A DNA stretch of 39,866 bases from Proteobacteria bacterium ST_bin16 (lineage in GTDB: Bacteria > Pseudomonadota > Gammaproteobacteria > Burkholderiales > Nitrosomonadaceae): contig MSXT01000014.1 in the NCBI GenBank assembly GCA_002083595.1, forward strand, positions 1 through 39,866. Direction: 5' to 3'. Below are positions 8,949-16,943 of the stretch, one piece after another. Position 1 is the stretch's first letter. Every line of letters starts with the position of its first letter. Below the pieces are notes generated by a model. It saw only the letters and a list, made by a program, of their open reading frames with translations, was not told the origin of the DNA and searched no databases. A program made the position numbers and the translations under genes.

Positions 8949-11027
8949 ATGAAAGAGAACATTCATGAAATGAGCGATCGTGCGCAGATGCTGCGTGCCG
9001 AGATCGAGCGGCATAATTACCGTTATTATGTGCTCGATAATCCATCCATTCCCGATGCAGAATACGATCGATTGCTGCGCGAATTGCAGCAAATCGAGCA
9101 GGATTTTCCGCAGCTGATTACCGCCGATTCACCGACGCAGCGGGTGGGTGCGGCACCACTCAAAGCGTTCGCGCAAATCACACATGCTATTCCGATGTTG
9201 TCCTTGAGTAATGCGTTTGACGATAGCGAAGTCGAAGCCTTCGACCGGCGTGTGCGTGCTGGCTTGGCACTAGAAACCTCGCAGGTTGCATGGCTAGATC
9301 TTGATCCTTTAACTGATTATTGTATCGAGTATACCGCAGAACCAAAATTCGACGGGCTGGCGGTCAGTTTGCGTTATGAAAATGGTGATTTTAAAACCGG
9401 CGCAACGCGTGGCGATGGCTATACTGGTGAAGATATTACGTTGAACCTGAGGACGATCCGGTCAATTCCCTTACGATTGCCGCTGGCTCATCCGCCCGCT
9501 TTGCTGGAAGTGCGCGGTGAAGTGTTAATGTTGAAAAAAGATTTTCAACGGTTGAATCAGCAGCAATTGGCCAAAGGCGAGAAGGAATTCGCCAATCCGC
9601 GCAATGCCGCCGCGGGTTCGCTGCGTCAACTCGATCCCGGTATAACGGCAACCCGGCATCTTATTTTTTTCGCGTATGGCATCGGGCAATGCGACGATGC
9701 GGTTTTGCCGCGGGATACGCATTATCGGATGTTGCAATATCTTTCCGCTTTGCATTTTCCGGTATCTCAGGAATGCCGGGAAGTGACGGGATTAGCCGGA
9801 TTGCTGGGTTACTATCAAACGATTGGCGCTAAGCGTGATGCTTTGCCCTATGACATCGATGGCGTCGTGTATAAAGTCAATTCATTGGCATTCCAAGAGA
9901 AACTCGGTTTTGTGTCACGCGCGCCGCGCTTCGCCATCGCGCACAAATTTCCGGCGCAGGAAGCCATTACACAATTGCTCGATATCGATGTGCAAGTCGG
10001 TAGAACCGGCGCCTTAACGCCGGTTGCGCGGTTGCAACCGGTATTTGTCGGCGGTGTGACCGTGACCAATGCGACCTTGCATAACGCCGACGAGATTGAA
10101 CGCAAGGACGTACGCATCGGTGATACCGTCATCGTGCGCCGCGCCGGTGATGTGATTCCTGAAGTGGTTTCGGTGGTAGCGGAAAAACGTCCACCCGGCG
10201 CTTTGGTATTCACCATGCCGGAACATTGTCCGGTGTGCGGCGCGAAAGCGGTACGCTTGCCGGACGAAGCGGTCGCGCGCTGCACGGGCGGTTTATTCTG
10301 TCCGGCGCAACGCAAACAGGCGATTTTGCATTTCGCATCGCGCCGCGCGCTGGATATTGAAGGATTGGGGGACAAACTGATCGACCAGATGGTCGATCAT
10401 GCCATTATCCGCACACCGGCGGATCTGTATAAATTGGGATTGGCCGCATTGGCCAGTCTGGAACGCATGGCGGAGAAATCCGCCGGGAATATTCTGCGTG
10501 CGATTGAGAAAAGTAAACACACCACGCTGGCCAGGTTTATCTATGCGCTAGGGATCCGCAATGTCGGCGAAGCGACGGCGAAAGATCTGGCTGCATATTT
10601 GGGCAGTCTGGACCGGGTGATCGAAGCGGATGGCGAGCGCTTGCAGCAAATTCCCGATATTGGCCCGGTAGTTGCGCAAAGCATCGTGGATTTTTTTGCC
10701 GAAGCGCATAACCGCGAAGTCATTGAACAGCTGCGCGCCTGCGGCGTGCATTGGGAAGAGCACGAAGGTAAATCCGCGCAAAACGGCTTGGCAGCGCCGC
10801 TAAGCGGCAAAACGTTTGTGTTGACGGGCACTTTGCCGACGATGAGCCGCGAAGAAGCCAAGGAAAAAATCGAAGCGCTGGGCGGCAAAGTCAGCGGCAG
10901 CGTTTCCAAAAAAACCGATTATGTTGTCGTCGGCGCCGATCCTGGCAGTAAATACGACAAAGCTGCTAGTTTGGGTGTGACGATTCTGGATCAAGACGGC
11001 TTACTGGCATTGCTCAATCAAACGTGA
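8949..11027 (+). CDS. ligA: NAD-dependent DNA ligase
   Basis: Seals nicks in replication and repair using NAD+. 692 residues with the full family layout: domain Ia (HNYRYYVLDNPSIPDAEYDRLL), adenylation lysine K133 in EPKFDG, OB-fold around residues 330-400, a four-cysteine zinc finger (CPVCG ... CTGGLFCP, about 423-447), helix-hairpin-helix repeats, and a C-terminal BRCT domain starting near LSGKTFVLTGTLP. A short insertion before the KxDG motif (about residues 110-128) makes the N-terminal linker slightly longer than in E. coli. The ATG at 8970 is an alternative start; neither has a strong ribosome site. Confidence 0.97.
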   Translation: MKENIHEMSDRAQMLRAEIERHNYRYYVLDNPSIPDAEYDRLLRELQQIEQDFPQLITADSPTQRVGAAPLKAFAQITHAIPMLSLSNAFDDSEVEAFDRRVRAGLALETSQVAWLDLDPLTDYCIEYTAEPKFDGLAVSLRYENGDFKTGATRGDGYTGEDITLNLRTIRSIPLRLPLAHPPALLEVRGEVLMLKKDFQRLNQQQLAKGEKEFANPRNAAAGSLRQLDPGITATRHLIFFAYGIGQCDDAVLPRDTHYRMLQYLSALHFPVSQECREVTGLAGLLGYYQTIGAKRDALPYDIDGVVYKVNSLAFQEKLGFVSRAPRFAIAHKFPAQEAITQLLDIDVQVGRTGALTPVARLQPVFVGGVTVTNATLHNADEIERKDVRIGDTVIVRRAGDVIPEVVSVVAEKRPPGALVFTMPEHCPVCGAKAVRLPDEAVARCTGGLFCPAQRKQAILHFASRRALDIEGLGDKLIDQMVDHAIIRTPADLYKLGLAALASLERMAEKSAGNILRAIEKSKHTTLARFIYALGIRNVGEATAKDLAAYLGSLDRVIEADGERLQQIPDIGPVVAQSIVDFFAEAHNREVIEQLRACGVHWEEHEGKSAQNGLAAPLSGKTFVLTGTLPTMSREEAKEKIEALGGKVSGSVSKKTDYVVVGADPGSKYDKAASLGVTILDQDGLLALLNQT

Positions 11028-11043
11028 TTTAGCTCAATATTGT

Positions 11044-11622
11044 TTATAAATTGTTATCGGCGGCTAGACTGAATGAGCCGCTAAGGTCCCCATTCACTTG
11101 ATATTCGTAATTTCCGGCTGACAATCCGTACACCTCGAGTGGAATGATCTTTTCGAAAGAGACCAACACTTCTGGACACGCAACAAAAGTCTCCAGAACC
11201 ACAGAATGCAGCGCGATTTCAAATTTTCCATCTTTCAAGCGCCGATTGATTTGCCCAACTGAATAACACGGATTGGGAAGGCTACCGGTAACTTTGACAA
11301 ATACTTGCATCGGAGATGAATCAGTAATGATAGTTTCGACTTTGTCGATATATACCCCTTTTTCAGGGGTTACGATGCTTTCCTGATAATTCAATAGGGT
11401 AAAGAAATTGGTTCCTAGCCCATTACTTAATTGCAACTCCACATTTTGGAAGCGTCCGGTTTGCTCGGCAGTATCAACGCGGGGAATGATTAATTTTCCA
11501 TCGCGAAAGATTGGGTAATCGGAGGCATGGGCATTGCGTTGTGAAAAAACAAGGCTTGCCAGTAAAACAGTAATCCCGATCGCCAGGTATTTTGTTATGA
11601 AGATTTGCATTTTATTTGTCAT
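11044..11622 (-). CDS. Exported protein of unknown function, coupled to aquaporin
   Basis: 192 residues from the ATG at 11622, which overlaps the aquaporin stop (ATGACAAATAA), so translation is likely coupled; M5 at 11610 is an alternative. Residues up to about 33 form a signal peptide ending in RNAHA, and the mature chain is beta-rich with two cysteines (in NPCYSVGQINRRL and VACPEVLVSFEK) that could form a disulfide in the periplasm. No family is recognised. Its coupling to a channel gene is the only functional hint. Confidence 0.7.
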   Translation of the reverse strand: MTNKMQIFITKYLAIGITVLLASLVFSQRNAHASDYPIFRDGKLIIPRVDTAEQTGRFQNVELQLSNGLGTNFFTLLNYQESIVTPEKGVYIDKVETIITDSSPMQVFVKVTGSLPNPCYSVGQINRRLKDGKFEIALHSVVLETFVACPEVLVSFEKIIPLEVYGLSAGNYEYQVNGDLSGSFSLAADNNL

Positions 11623-12235
11623 CGGGGTTAAGTATATTAAAAACAATGGCCGCCAATGCGCCACCGGCAAAGTCAGCAGAAATATGAATCCAGATATTGT
11701 TCCAATCCATTAAACCCATTAACGGCGCGGCAATGGCAACCGCTGGGTTAAACGCGCCACCGGAAATTCCGCCCACGGAAAATGCGCCCGCCATGACCAC
11801 AAAGCCAATGGCTAATCCGTAAAAGGAATTGCCGCTGGTTCCTTTCGCCGTAGCGACATTGAGTACCACATATGCCAATGCAAACGTGAACAAAAATTCG
11901 GCAATCAGCGATTTGGTCACATCGATGGTTGCGGCGGCAGTACCTGAGCCTACCAAGAATTGTGCAGTCAATGCGCCAGCAACTGCACCCAAAATTTGCG
12001 CGGTGAGGTACACCGGCACGTCAGCCATGGTGCATTTCCCGCGGATGAGCACCGCCAATGTGACGGCCGGATTATAGTGCGCGCCGGAAATATGTCCTCC
12101 GGCGTAAACCAAAACCATTAATACGGAACCGATGGCGAGAGGCGCGATGACACCGACGCTGCCCGGTATTACCGTTAAGCCTATGGTGAGAAGCAAAAAG
12201 AAAGTGCCAATGCATTCAACGATAAATTTATTCAT
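11612..12235 (-). CDS. Aquaporin/MIP-family channel, atypical selectivity filter
   Basis: 207 residues, six transmembrane helices and two half-helices, slightly shorter than AqpZ (about 230). The two NPA motifs are at N55 (HYNPAVT) and N163 (AFNPAVA). In most aquaporins and glycerol facilitators the second NPA is followed by an arginine of the aromatic/arginine filter; here it is valine, so the constriction should be wider or less selective. Substrate is therefore uncertain: water, ammonia, urea, glycerol or another small neutral solute. The gene overlaps the downstream exported protein gene by 11 bases. Confidence 0.88.
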   Translation of the reverse strand: MNKFIVECIGTFFLLLTIGLTVIPGSVGVIAPLAIGSVLMVLVYAGGHISGAHYNPAVTLAVLIRGKCTMADVPVYLTAQILGAVAGALTAQFLVGSGTAAATIDVTKSLIAEFLFTFALAYVVLNVATAKGTSGNSFYGLAIGFVVMAGAFSVGGISGGAFNPAVAIAAPLMGLMDWNNIWIHISADFAGGALAAIVFNILNPDDK

Positions 12236-12329
12236 GGTGCGTTACCCCTTTAAATGAAGTACTTTCATTTAATCACAAAAAAATTTTGCATGTAAGAATT
12301 TTTACCTGCGTGGATTGAAGTGGAAGTAT

Positions 12330-12356
12330 TTGAAGCTTTCAGTACGGCGCTATAAT
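12330..12356 (+). promoter_or_regulatory. Possible sigma-70 promoter for hpt operon
   Basis: TATAAT at 12351-12356 with TTGAAG at 12330-12335 (15-base spacing, shorter than ideal), 49 bases before the hpt start. Only the -10 box is convincing. Confidence 0.35.
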
Positions 12357-12404
12357 ATCTCATTAAAAAACGCGATATTATTCGAACCAGGGTCCTAATC
12401 TTTC

Positions 12405-12950
12405 ATGCAAACTTACCAGCAACTGGAACAAATTCTGAACACGGCGGAATTAATTCATTCCGAGCAAACCGTCATGCAAACGGTGCAGCGCATGGCAGCG
12501 GACATCACGCGCGTGCTGTCGCATCAGCAGCCGATGGTTTTGTGCATGCTGGGCGGAGCGGTGATATTTACCGGACAACTGCTACCGCAACTGCGGTTTC
12601 CGCTGGAGTTTGATTATGCGCATCTGACACGCTACGACAAGAAAATGCAAGGTGGAGAAATTTACTGGCGGGTGGAGCCCAGGGAAAGTGTCAAGGATCG
12701 TGTCATTCTGGTGCTCGACGATATTTTGGATGAGGGTATTACGCTTGCAGCCATCCGTGACAAAGTGCTGGAGAATGGCGCGAAAGCATTTTACAGCGCG
12801 GTGTTTACCGAGAAAGAAACGGGCAGGCCCAAGCCGCTCAAAGCCGATTTTGTTGGATTGACGGTGCCGGACCGGTATGTATTCGGTTTTGGCATGGATA
12901 TTCAAGGCGCGTGGCGGAATCTGCCCGCGATTTACGCAGTAAAAGACTGA
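12405..12950 (+). CDS. hpt: Hypoxanthine/guanine phosphoribosyltransferase
   Basis: 181 residues. Converts hypoxanthine (or guanine) plus PRPP to IMP (or GMP). The PRPP-binding loop is VILVLDDILDEGITL at about residues 100-114, and the purine-binding C-terminal part contains KADFVGLTVPDRYVFGFGMD. It begins a tight operon: the next gene starts 13 bases later and encodes a phosphorylase expected to release hypoxanthine, so the two enzymes would act in sequence. A TATAAT box lies upstream. Confidence 0.92.
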   Translation: MQTYQQLEQILNTAELIHSEQTVMQTVQRMAADITRVLSHQQPMVLCMLGGAVIFTGQLLPQLRFPLEFDYAHLTRYDKKMQGGEIYWRVEPRESVKDRVILVLDDILDEGITLAAIRDKVLENGAKAFYSAVFTEKETGRPKPLKADFVGLTVPDRYVFGFGMDIQGAWRNLPAIYAVKD

Positions 12951-12963
12951 AACGGGGGAAATG

Positions 12964-13710
12964 ATGCTTGCAATTATAGGCGGCAGCGGATTGACGCAAT
13001 TATCCTGTCTTGAAATATCCCACCGGCAAATCATACGTACCCCGTATGGCGAACCTTCCGGGCCGCTGACATTCGGTAAGCTGCACGGCGAGGACATCGT
13101 GTTTCTGGCACGGCACGGCCATGGCCACACGATACCGCCGCATGCGATTAACTACCGGGCGAATTTATGGGCGCTGCATTCCCTGAAACCGGCGCATGTG
13201 ATTTCCGTGGCGTCGGTGGGCGGCATCCGTGCCGATCTGACGCCGGGCAAGCTGGTGGTGCCCAATCAGATTATCGATTATACCTATGGACGCAATTTCA
13301 CTTTTTTTGAAGGAAAGGATCAACCGGTGACACATATTGATTTTACTCATCCATACAGTCAGCAAACGCGCGCATTGCTGCTGCGAGCGGCCAGCGATGC
13401 TTATGAAGCCATATTTGACGGCGGCGTCTATGCTGCAACGCAAGGGCCGCGGCTTGAAACCGCCGCGGAAATCAACCGGCTGGAACGCGACGGTGCGGAT
13501 ATCGTTGGCATGACCGGCATGCCGGAAACGGCACTGGCAAGGGAATTGGGTCTAAATTACGCGACACTTGCAGTTGTCGCCAATCAAGCCGCCGGCCGGG
13601 GCACTAATGTGGATAGTATTCCGCTCAAGGAAATTTATGCGGTGCTGGAGCAAGCGATGGTGCGTGTCAGAAACATTCTGGAACATGTGGTGAGTTGCCA
13701 TGGCCATTAG
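12964..13710 (+). CDS. S-methyl-5'-thioinosine phosphorylase (MTAP/PNP family)
   Basis: 248 residues from the second of two tandem ATGs, chosen because the GGGGG ribosome site is then 5 bases away. Phosphate- and nucleoside-binding motifs of the trimeric PNP/MTAP family are visible: IIGGSGL at the start, RHGHGHTIPPHAINYRAN (about residues 50-67), TQGPRLETAAEI, and GMTGMPETALARE. The base-recognition segment reads VVANQAAG, with Asn rather than the Asp of adenine-specific MTAP, which favours a 6-oxopurine substrate such as methylthioinosine or inosine. Placed between hpt and def; with hpt it would turn methylthioinosine into hypoxanthine and then IMP. Confidence 0.87.
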   Translation: MLAIIGGSGLTQLSCLEISHRQIIRTPYGEPSGPLTFGKLHGEDIVFLARHGHGHTIPPHAINYRANLWALHSLKPAHVISVASVGGIRADLTPGKLVVPNQIIDYTYGRNFTFFEGKDQPVTHIDFTHPYSQQTRALLLRAASDAYEAIFDGGVYAATQGPRLETAAEINRLERDGADIVGMTGMPETALARELGLNYATLAVVANQAAGRGTNVDSIPLKEIYAVLEQAMVRVRNILEHVVSCHGH

Positions 13711-14233
13711 ATCCGTACTGAAAATGGGCGATCCGGTATTGCTGCAAACCGCCGAGCCTATTGAGCGATTCGATACCGCCGAATTACACGAATTAATCCA
13801 GGATATGCAGGACACTATGGCTTATCTCAACGGCGCAGGGCTGGCCGCACCGCAGATTGGCTTGAGTTTGCAGCTGGTGATTTTCGGTTTTGATCAGAAT
13901 CCGCGCTATCCGCGTGCCGAAGAAGTGCCCTTCACTGTGCTGATTAATCCGAAACTGATGCCCCTGTCCGGCGATATGGAAGACGATTGGGAAGGCTGCC
14001 TCAGCGTACCCGGTATGCGCGGCATGGTGCCGCGCTACTCGCATTTGCGTTATCACGGCGTGGACCAGTACGGTAAAGCGATTGACCGCAGCGTCAGCGG
14101 TTTCCACGCACGCGTAGTGCAGCATGAATGCGATCATCTGCAAGGAATTCTCTACCCCATGCGCATCAACGATTTCCGGCAGTTCGGGTTTACCGATGCA
14201 CTGTTTCCGGGGCAGGGCGTTGTGGATGATTAG
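13700..14233 (+). CDS. def: Peptide deformylase
   Basis: 177 residues. Removes the formyl group from nascent proteins. All three motifs are present: GAGLAAPQIG (about residues 45-54), EGCLSVPG (metal-binding Cys) and QHECDHLQG (HExxH metal site). The start overlaps the end of the phosphorylase gene by 11 bases (ATGGCCATTAG), so it is the third gene of the purine-salvage operon. It is probably a second def copy, since the main one usually sits beside fmt; that partner is not in the window. Confidence 0.95.
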   Translation: MAIRSVLKMGDPVLLQTAEPIERFDTAELHELIQDMQDTMAYLNGAGLAAPQIGLSLQLVIFGFDQNPRYPRAEEVPFTVLINPKLMPLSGDMEDDWEGCLSVPGMRGMVPRYSHLRYHGVDQYGKAIDRSVSGFHARVVQHECDHLQGILYPMRINDFRQFGFTDALFPGQGVVDD

Positions 14234-14383
14234 AATTTCATTGTGCATTTTTACCGAGTAAGCCCTGCCGGAGTGAGGATTTATTGAAAAACGACCGGCA
14301 CTCCCTGCATCACTGGTGACTTACTGCACAAGGATGGGGAAGGATGCGGTAGCACTTGCCGTACATCAATGGAAGCCTTCCGC

Positions 14384-14818
14384 ATGAAAAGAATCAGCTT
14401 GTTTTTGTTCGCTTCACTCATCGTTTACGCCACTTTTTTTGCGGAGAAAGCCAGATTGGATAGAGAAGTAAAGCGGCTTTGTGCGATTGATGGTGGAATC
14501 AGGGTGTATGAGACGGTGAAATTACCAGCAGAGAGATTTGCTCAATATGATTCTATAAGTCTTCCATACAAGGAGATCGCTAACCCGGAAGATGAATATT
14601 TCTATGAATCGTCTACTACCTCCTTAATTCTAGGAAATCCGGAGTTAGTAAAATATTACTATGCGGTTTATCGACAATTCGATGGCAAATTACTCGGTGA
14701 AATTATTAATTATTCAAGACGTGGTGGGGGTATACCTGGACCTTGGCATATGTCGGCGTTTCGCTGCCCTAAAGAGACAGATGCTGATTTAAAAAAGCAA
14801 ATCTTCATCAGAGAATGA
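14384..14818 (+). CDS. Small membrane-anchored cassette protein, copy A (orphan)
   Basis: 144 residues, no named family. Residues 1-18 form a signal anchor (MKRISLFLFASLIVYATF). The mature part begins with EKARLDREVKRLCAIDGG and VYETVKLPAERF, and ends with GGGIPGPWHMSAFRCP and IFIRE. Two conserved cysteines (about C33 and C132) could pair in the periplasm. Very similar proteins are at 35950-36387 and 37373-37807, differing mainly in residues 55-105. In those places a lipase-like gene follows at once; here the following lipase is lost and only relics of a second cassette remain. I infer an immunity-like or partner role for the lipase; this is unproven. Confidence 0.8.
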   Translation: MKRISLFLFASLIVYATFFAEKARLDREVKRLCAIDGGIRVYETVKLPAERFAQYDSISLPYKEIANPEDEYFYESSTTSLILGNPELVKYYYAVYRQFDGKLLGEIINYSRRGGGIPGPWHMSAFRCPKETDADLKKQIFIRE

Positions 14819-14905
14819 AAGGGAGGTATTTTCCTTTGGCATTCTTTCAATGTAAATTTTTAGTCGAAGTGGCTATTAGTAACATAGTTAACCTTTTATT
14901 TATAG

Positions 14906-15192
14906 AGGAAAATAATTATCTTGCTTTTGCTCGCTTCATTGATCGTTTACGCCGTTTTTTATGGAGAAAGCCAGACTGGGTAGAGAAGAAAAGCGGCTTT
15001 GTGCGATTGATGGTGGGATTAAGGTGTATGAGACGGTGAAACTAACAGCGGAAAGATTTGATCGATATGAACAGATATCAATTCCATTTGAAGCAGATAT
15101 CAGGCCGGGAGATGAATATTACTGCGAATCATCCACGATATTTGGTTAAAGGAAATCCGGATTGGTGAAATATATTTTTATCAGAGAATTAA
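14906..15192 (+). pseudogene. Decayed copy of the small cassette gene
   Basis: Aligned by eye to copies A, B and C. The start ATG has become AGG (14906-14908). The signal-anchor codons are recognisable (LLLLASLIVYAV). Two bases are missing before the GGAGAAAG at 14960-14968, shifting the frame. The block encoding RLCAIDGGIKVYETVKL is then intact in the new frame, but everything between the NP segment and the terminal IFIRE is deleted. A short frame of about 62 codons from the internal ATG at 14961 survives but lacks the membrane anchor and the C-terminal half. Confidence 0.8.
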
Positions 15193-15204
15193 GAGGGATA
15201 GGGA

Positions 15205-15262
15205 GTGAATCAAATGATTGATTATTTTACCTAAGTTGAATTAGCTTTGGCTGTCTATGTAC
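15205..15262 (+). pseudogene. 5' relic of a cassette lipase gene
   Basis: A GTG preceded by an AGGG-type ribosome site starts a short relic reading MNQMIDYFT-stop-VELALAVY, which matches MSQQAEYYKQAELALAVY at the start of the intact lipase (37818). One in-frame TAA is present, and similarity ends about 15262, just before the 3' end of nadE on the other strand. The rest of the lipase gene is gone. Confidence 0.72.
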
Positions 15263-15294
15263 AGAGTCTGGAAATTAGTCGCCCGGCTATTAAA

Positions 15295-16920
15295 TTATGA
15301 GGATGAAGTAGACCAGACTGAGTAGCTTGATGTAATAGGGTAGTGCCATGCGGTGCCGAAATCGCGTCGGGTGATGCGGATGCCGGGCGGGGATTGGCGT
15401 CTTTTGTATTCATTCAGATGAATCAGGCGGATGATTTTGATGACGTCCGCTTCGCTGTAGTTCATGGCGATGATTTCTTGCGGTGAGCAATTCTTTTCCA
15501 CGTACGCTTCCATTATGGCGTCGAGAATGTCGTACGGCGGCAAACTATCTTGATCGGTTTGATTGGCGCGAAGCTCGGCAGACGGCGCGCGTGTGATGAT
15601 GCGTTCGGGTATGACTCGGCTAATGCGGTTGCGGTATTCGCACAATTGGTACACCAGGGTCTTGCTGACATCCTTCAGAACCGCGAAACCGCCTGCCATA
15701 TCGCCGTACAGCGTGCAGTAACCGACCGCCATTTCGGATTTGTTGCCGGTGGTTAGCACCAGTGAGCCGGTTTGGTTGGATAACGCCATCAGCAAGGTGC
15801 CGCGTATGCGCGCTTGCAGATTTTCCGGCATGGTTGTTGTTTCCGCAGCATCAGGTGAAATGCCAAAATCGCTTTCGACAGCTGATAAATAATGCTCGAA
15901 CAATGATTGTATGCTGCATTCGTAGTGCTTAACGCTCAGTAATTCAACCATTTCGTTGGCGTCTTCCTGGCTGATATTGGCAGTGTACTGCGATGGCATC
16001 ATAACCGTTTTAACTTTGTCCGCGCCGAGCGCATCAACCGCAATCGCCAGCGTCAATGCCGAATCGACACCGCCGGAAAGCCCCAGAATCACACCGGGGA
16101 AGCCATTTTTGCGCACATAATCGCTCACGCCTAAACATAAAGCCTGATACACGCTGGCGGCCGTTGCCGTTGAAACAGGCAGATTGCTTTGCAGCGGTTG
16201 TTTATCGTGAATGTCGACGATTGCGATGGTTTCAACAAATTCATCCAGTTGATGCGTCAGTTCGCCTTGTCCGTTCATGGCGAACGAAGCGCCGTCATAA
16301 ACCAACTCATCCTGCCCGCCGACCAGATTGACATGAATCACCGGAATACCGGTTTGCTTGCTGAAGCGGTGCGTCGTTTTGCAGCGCGAAACTTGCTTGT
16401 TGATATAAAAAGCTGATGCATTGAGCACCAATAAGATATCGCACGTCGAGCGATCCATCGTGTCGATCAAATTACCGAGCCAGAAATCGGCGCAGATCAC
16501 CAGGCCGAACTGAATACCGGCCAATTCAAATACACAAGGCTTGGCGCCGGTATCGAAATAGACTGTTTCGTTGAAAGGCTTCGTGCTGAGAATTCGCTTG
16601 TAATAAGTGTGCAGGTTTTCGCCATCGCGAATCACCGAAGCGGCATTGTAAAGCTTGCCTTCATGAAGTTGCGGATGGCCTACGATTAAGGTGATGCCAT
16701 TAATCGCCTTGACCAGTCCGGCCAAGGCAGCGGCACACGATTGGCAAAAAGTCTCTCGCAATAGACAATCGCCGGGAGGATAACCGGACAGCGCCAGCTC
16801 GGGTGTGATGATCAGCTCAGCGCCGGATTGCTTGGCGTGTTCCGCTGCGGCGAGAATTTTGGCGGCATTTCCGCTGATATCCCCAACCGTGCAATTTATT
16901 TGTGCGATCGCAATGCGCAT
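15295..16920 (-). CDS. nadE: Glutamine-dependent NAD+ synthetase
   Basis: 541 residues, two domains. The N-terminal nitrilase-like glutaminase (residues 1 to about 250) carries E41 (PELALSGYPPGD), a lysine near residue 108 (YYKRIL) and the catalytic cysteine C143 (LVICADFW). The C-terminal synthetase contains SGGVDS (282-287) and amidates nicotinate adenine dinucleotide with ammonia from glutamine. The usual LPNYxVFDE segment after the lysine is replaced by LSTKPFNETVYF, and the last residues (SSYSVWSTSSS) do not follow the common ending after YPIT; the 3' end abuts cassette debris. It starts 23 bases after the phosphohexomutase gene, so the two are probably cotranscribed. Confidence 0.95.
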   Translation of the reverse strand: MRIAIAQINCTVGDISGNAAKILAAAEHAKQSGAELIITPELALSGYPPGDCLLRETFCQSCAAALAGLVKAINGITLIVGHPQLHEGKLYNAASVIRDGENLHTYYKRILSTKPFNETVYFDTGAKPCVFELAGIQFGLVICADFWLGNLIDTMDRSTCDILLVLNASAFYINKQVSRCKTTHRFSKQTGIPVIHVNLVGGQDELVYDGASFAMNGQGELTHQLDEFVETIAIVDIHDKQPLQSNLPVSTATAASVYQALCLGVSDYVRKNGFPGVILGLSGGVDSALTLAIAVDALGADKVKTVMMPSQYTANISQEDANEMVELLSVKHYECSIQSLFEHYLSAVESDFGISPDAAETTTMPENLQARIRGTLLMALSNQTGSLVLTTGNKSEMAVGYCTLYGDMAGGFAVLKDVSKTLVYQLCEYRNRISRVIPERIITRAPSAELRANQTDQDSLPPYDILDAIMEAYVEKNCSPQEIIAMNYSEADVIKIIRLIHLNEYKRRQSPPGIRITRRDFGTAWHYPITSSYSVWSTSSS

Positions 16921-16943
16921 CGGTTGCGGGATGTTATGCCGGA

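Noticed and set aside
9848..10375. 175-codon open frame on the minus strand inside ligA
   Set aside because: Antisense shadow of a well-supported gene; no ribosome site, odd composition and no family features.
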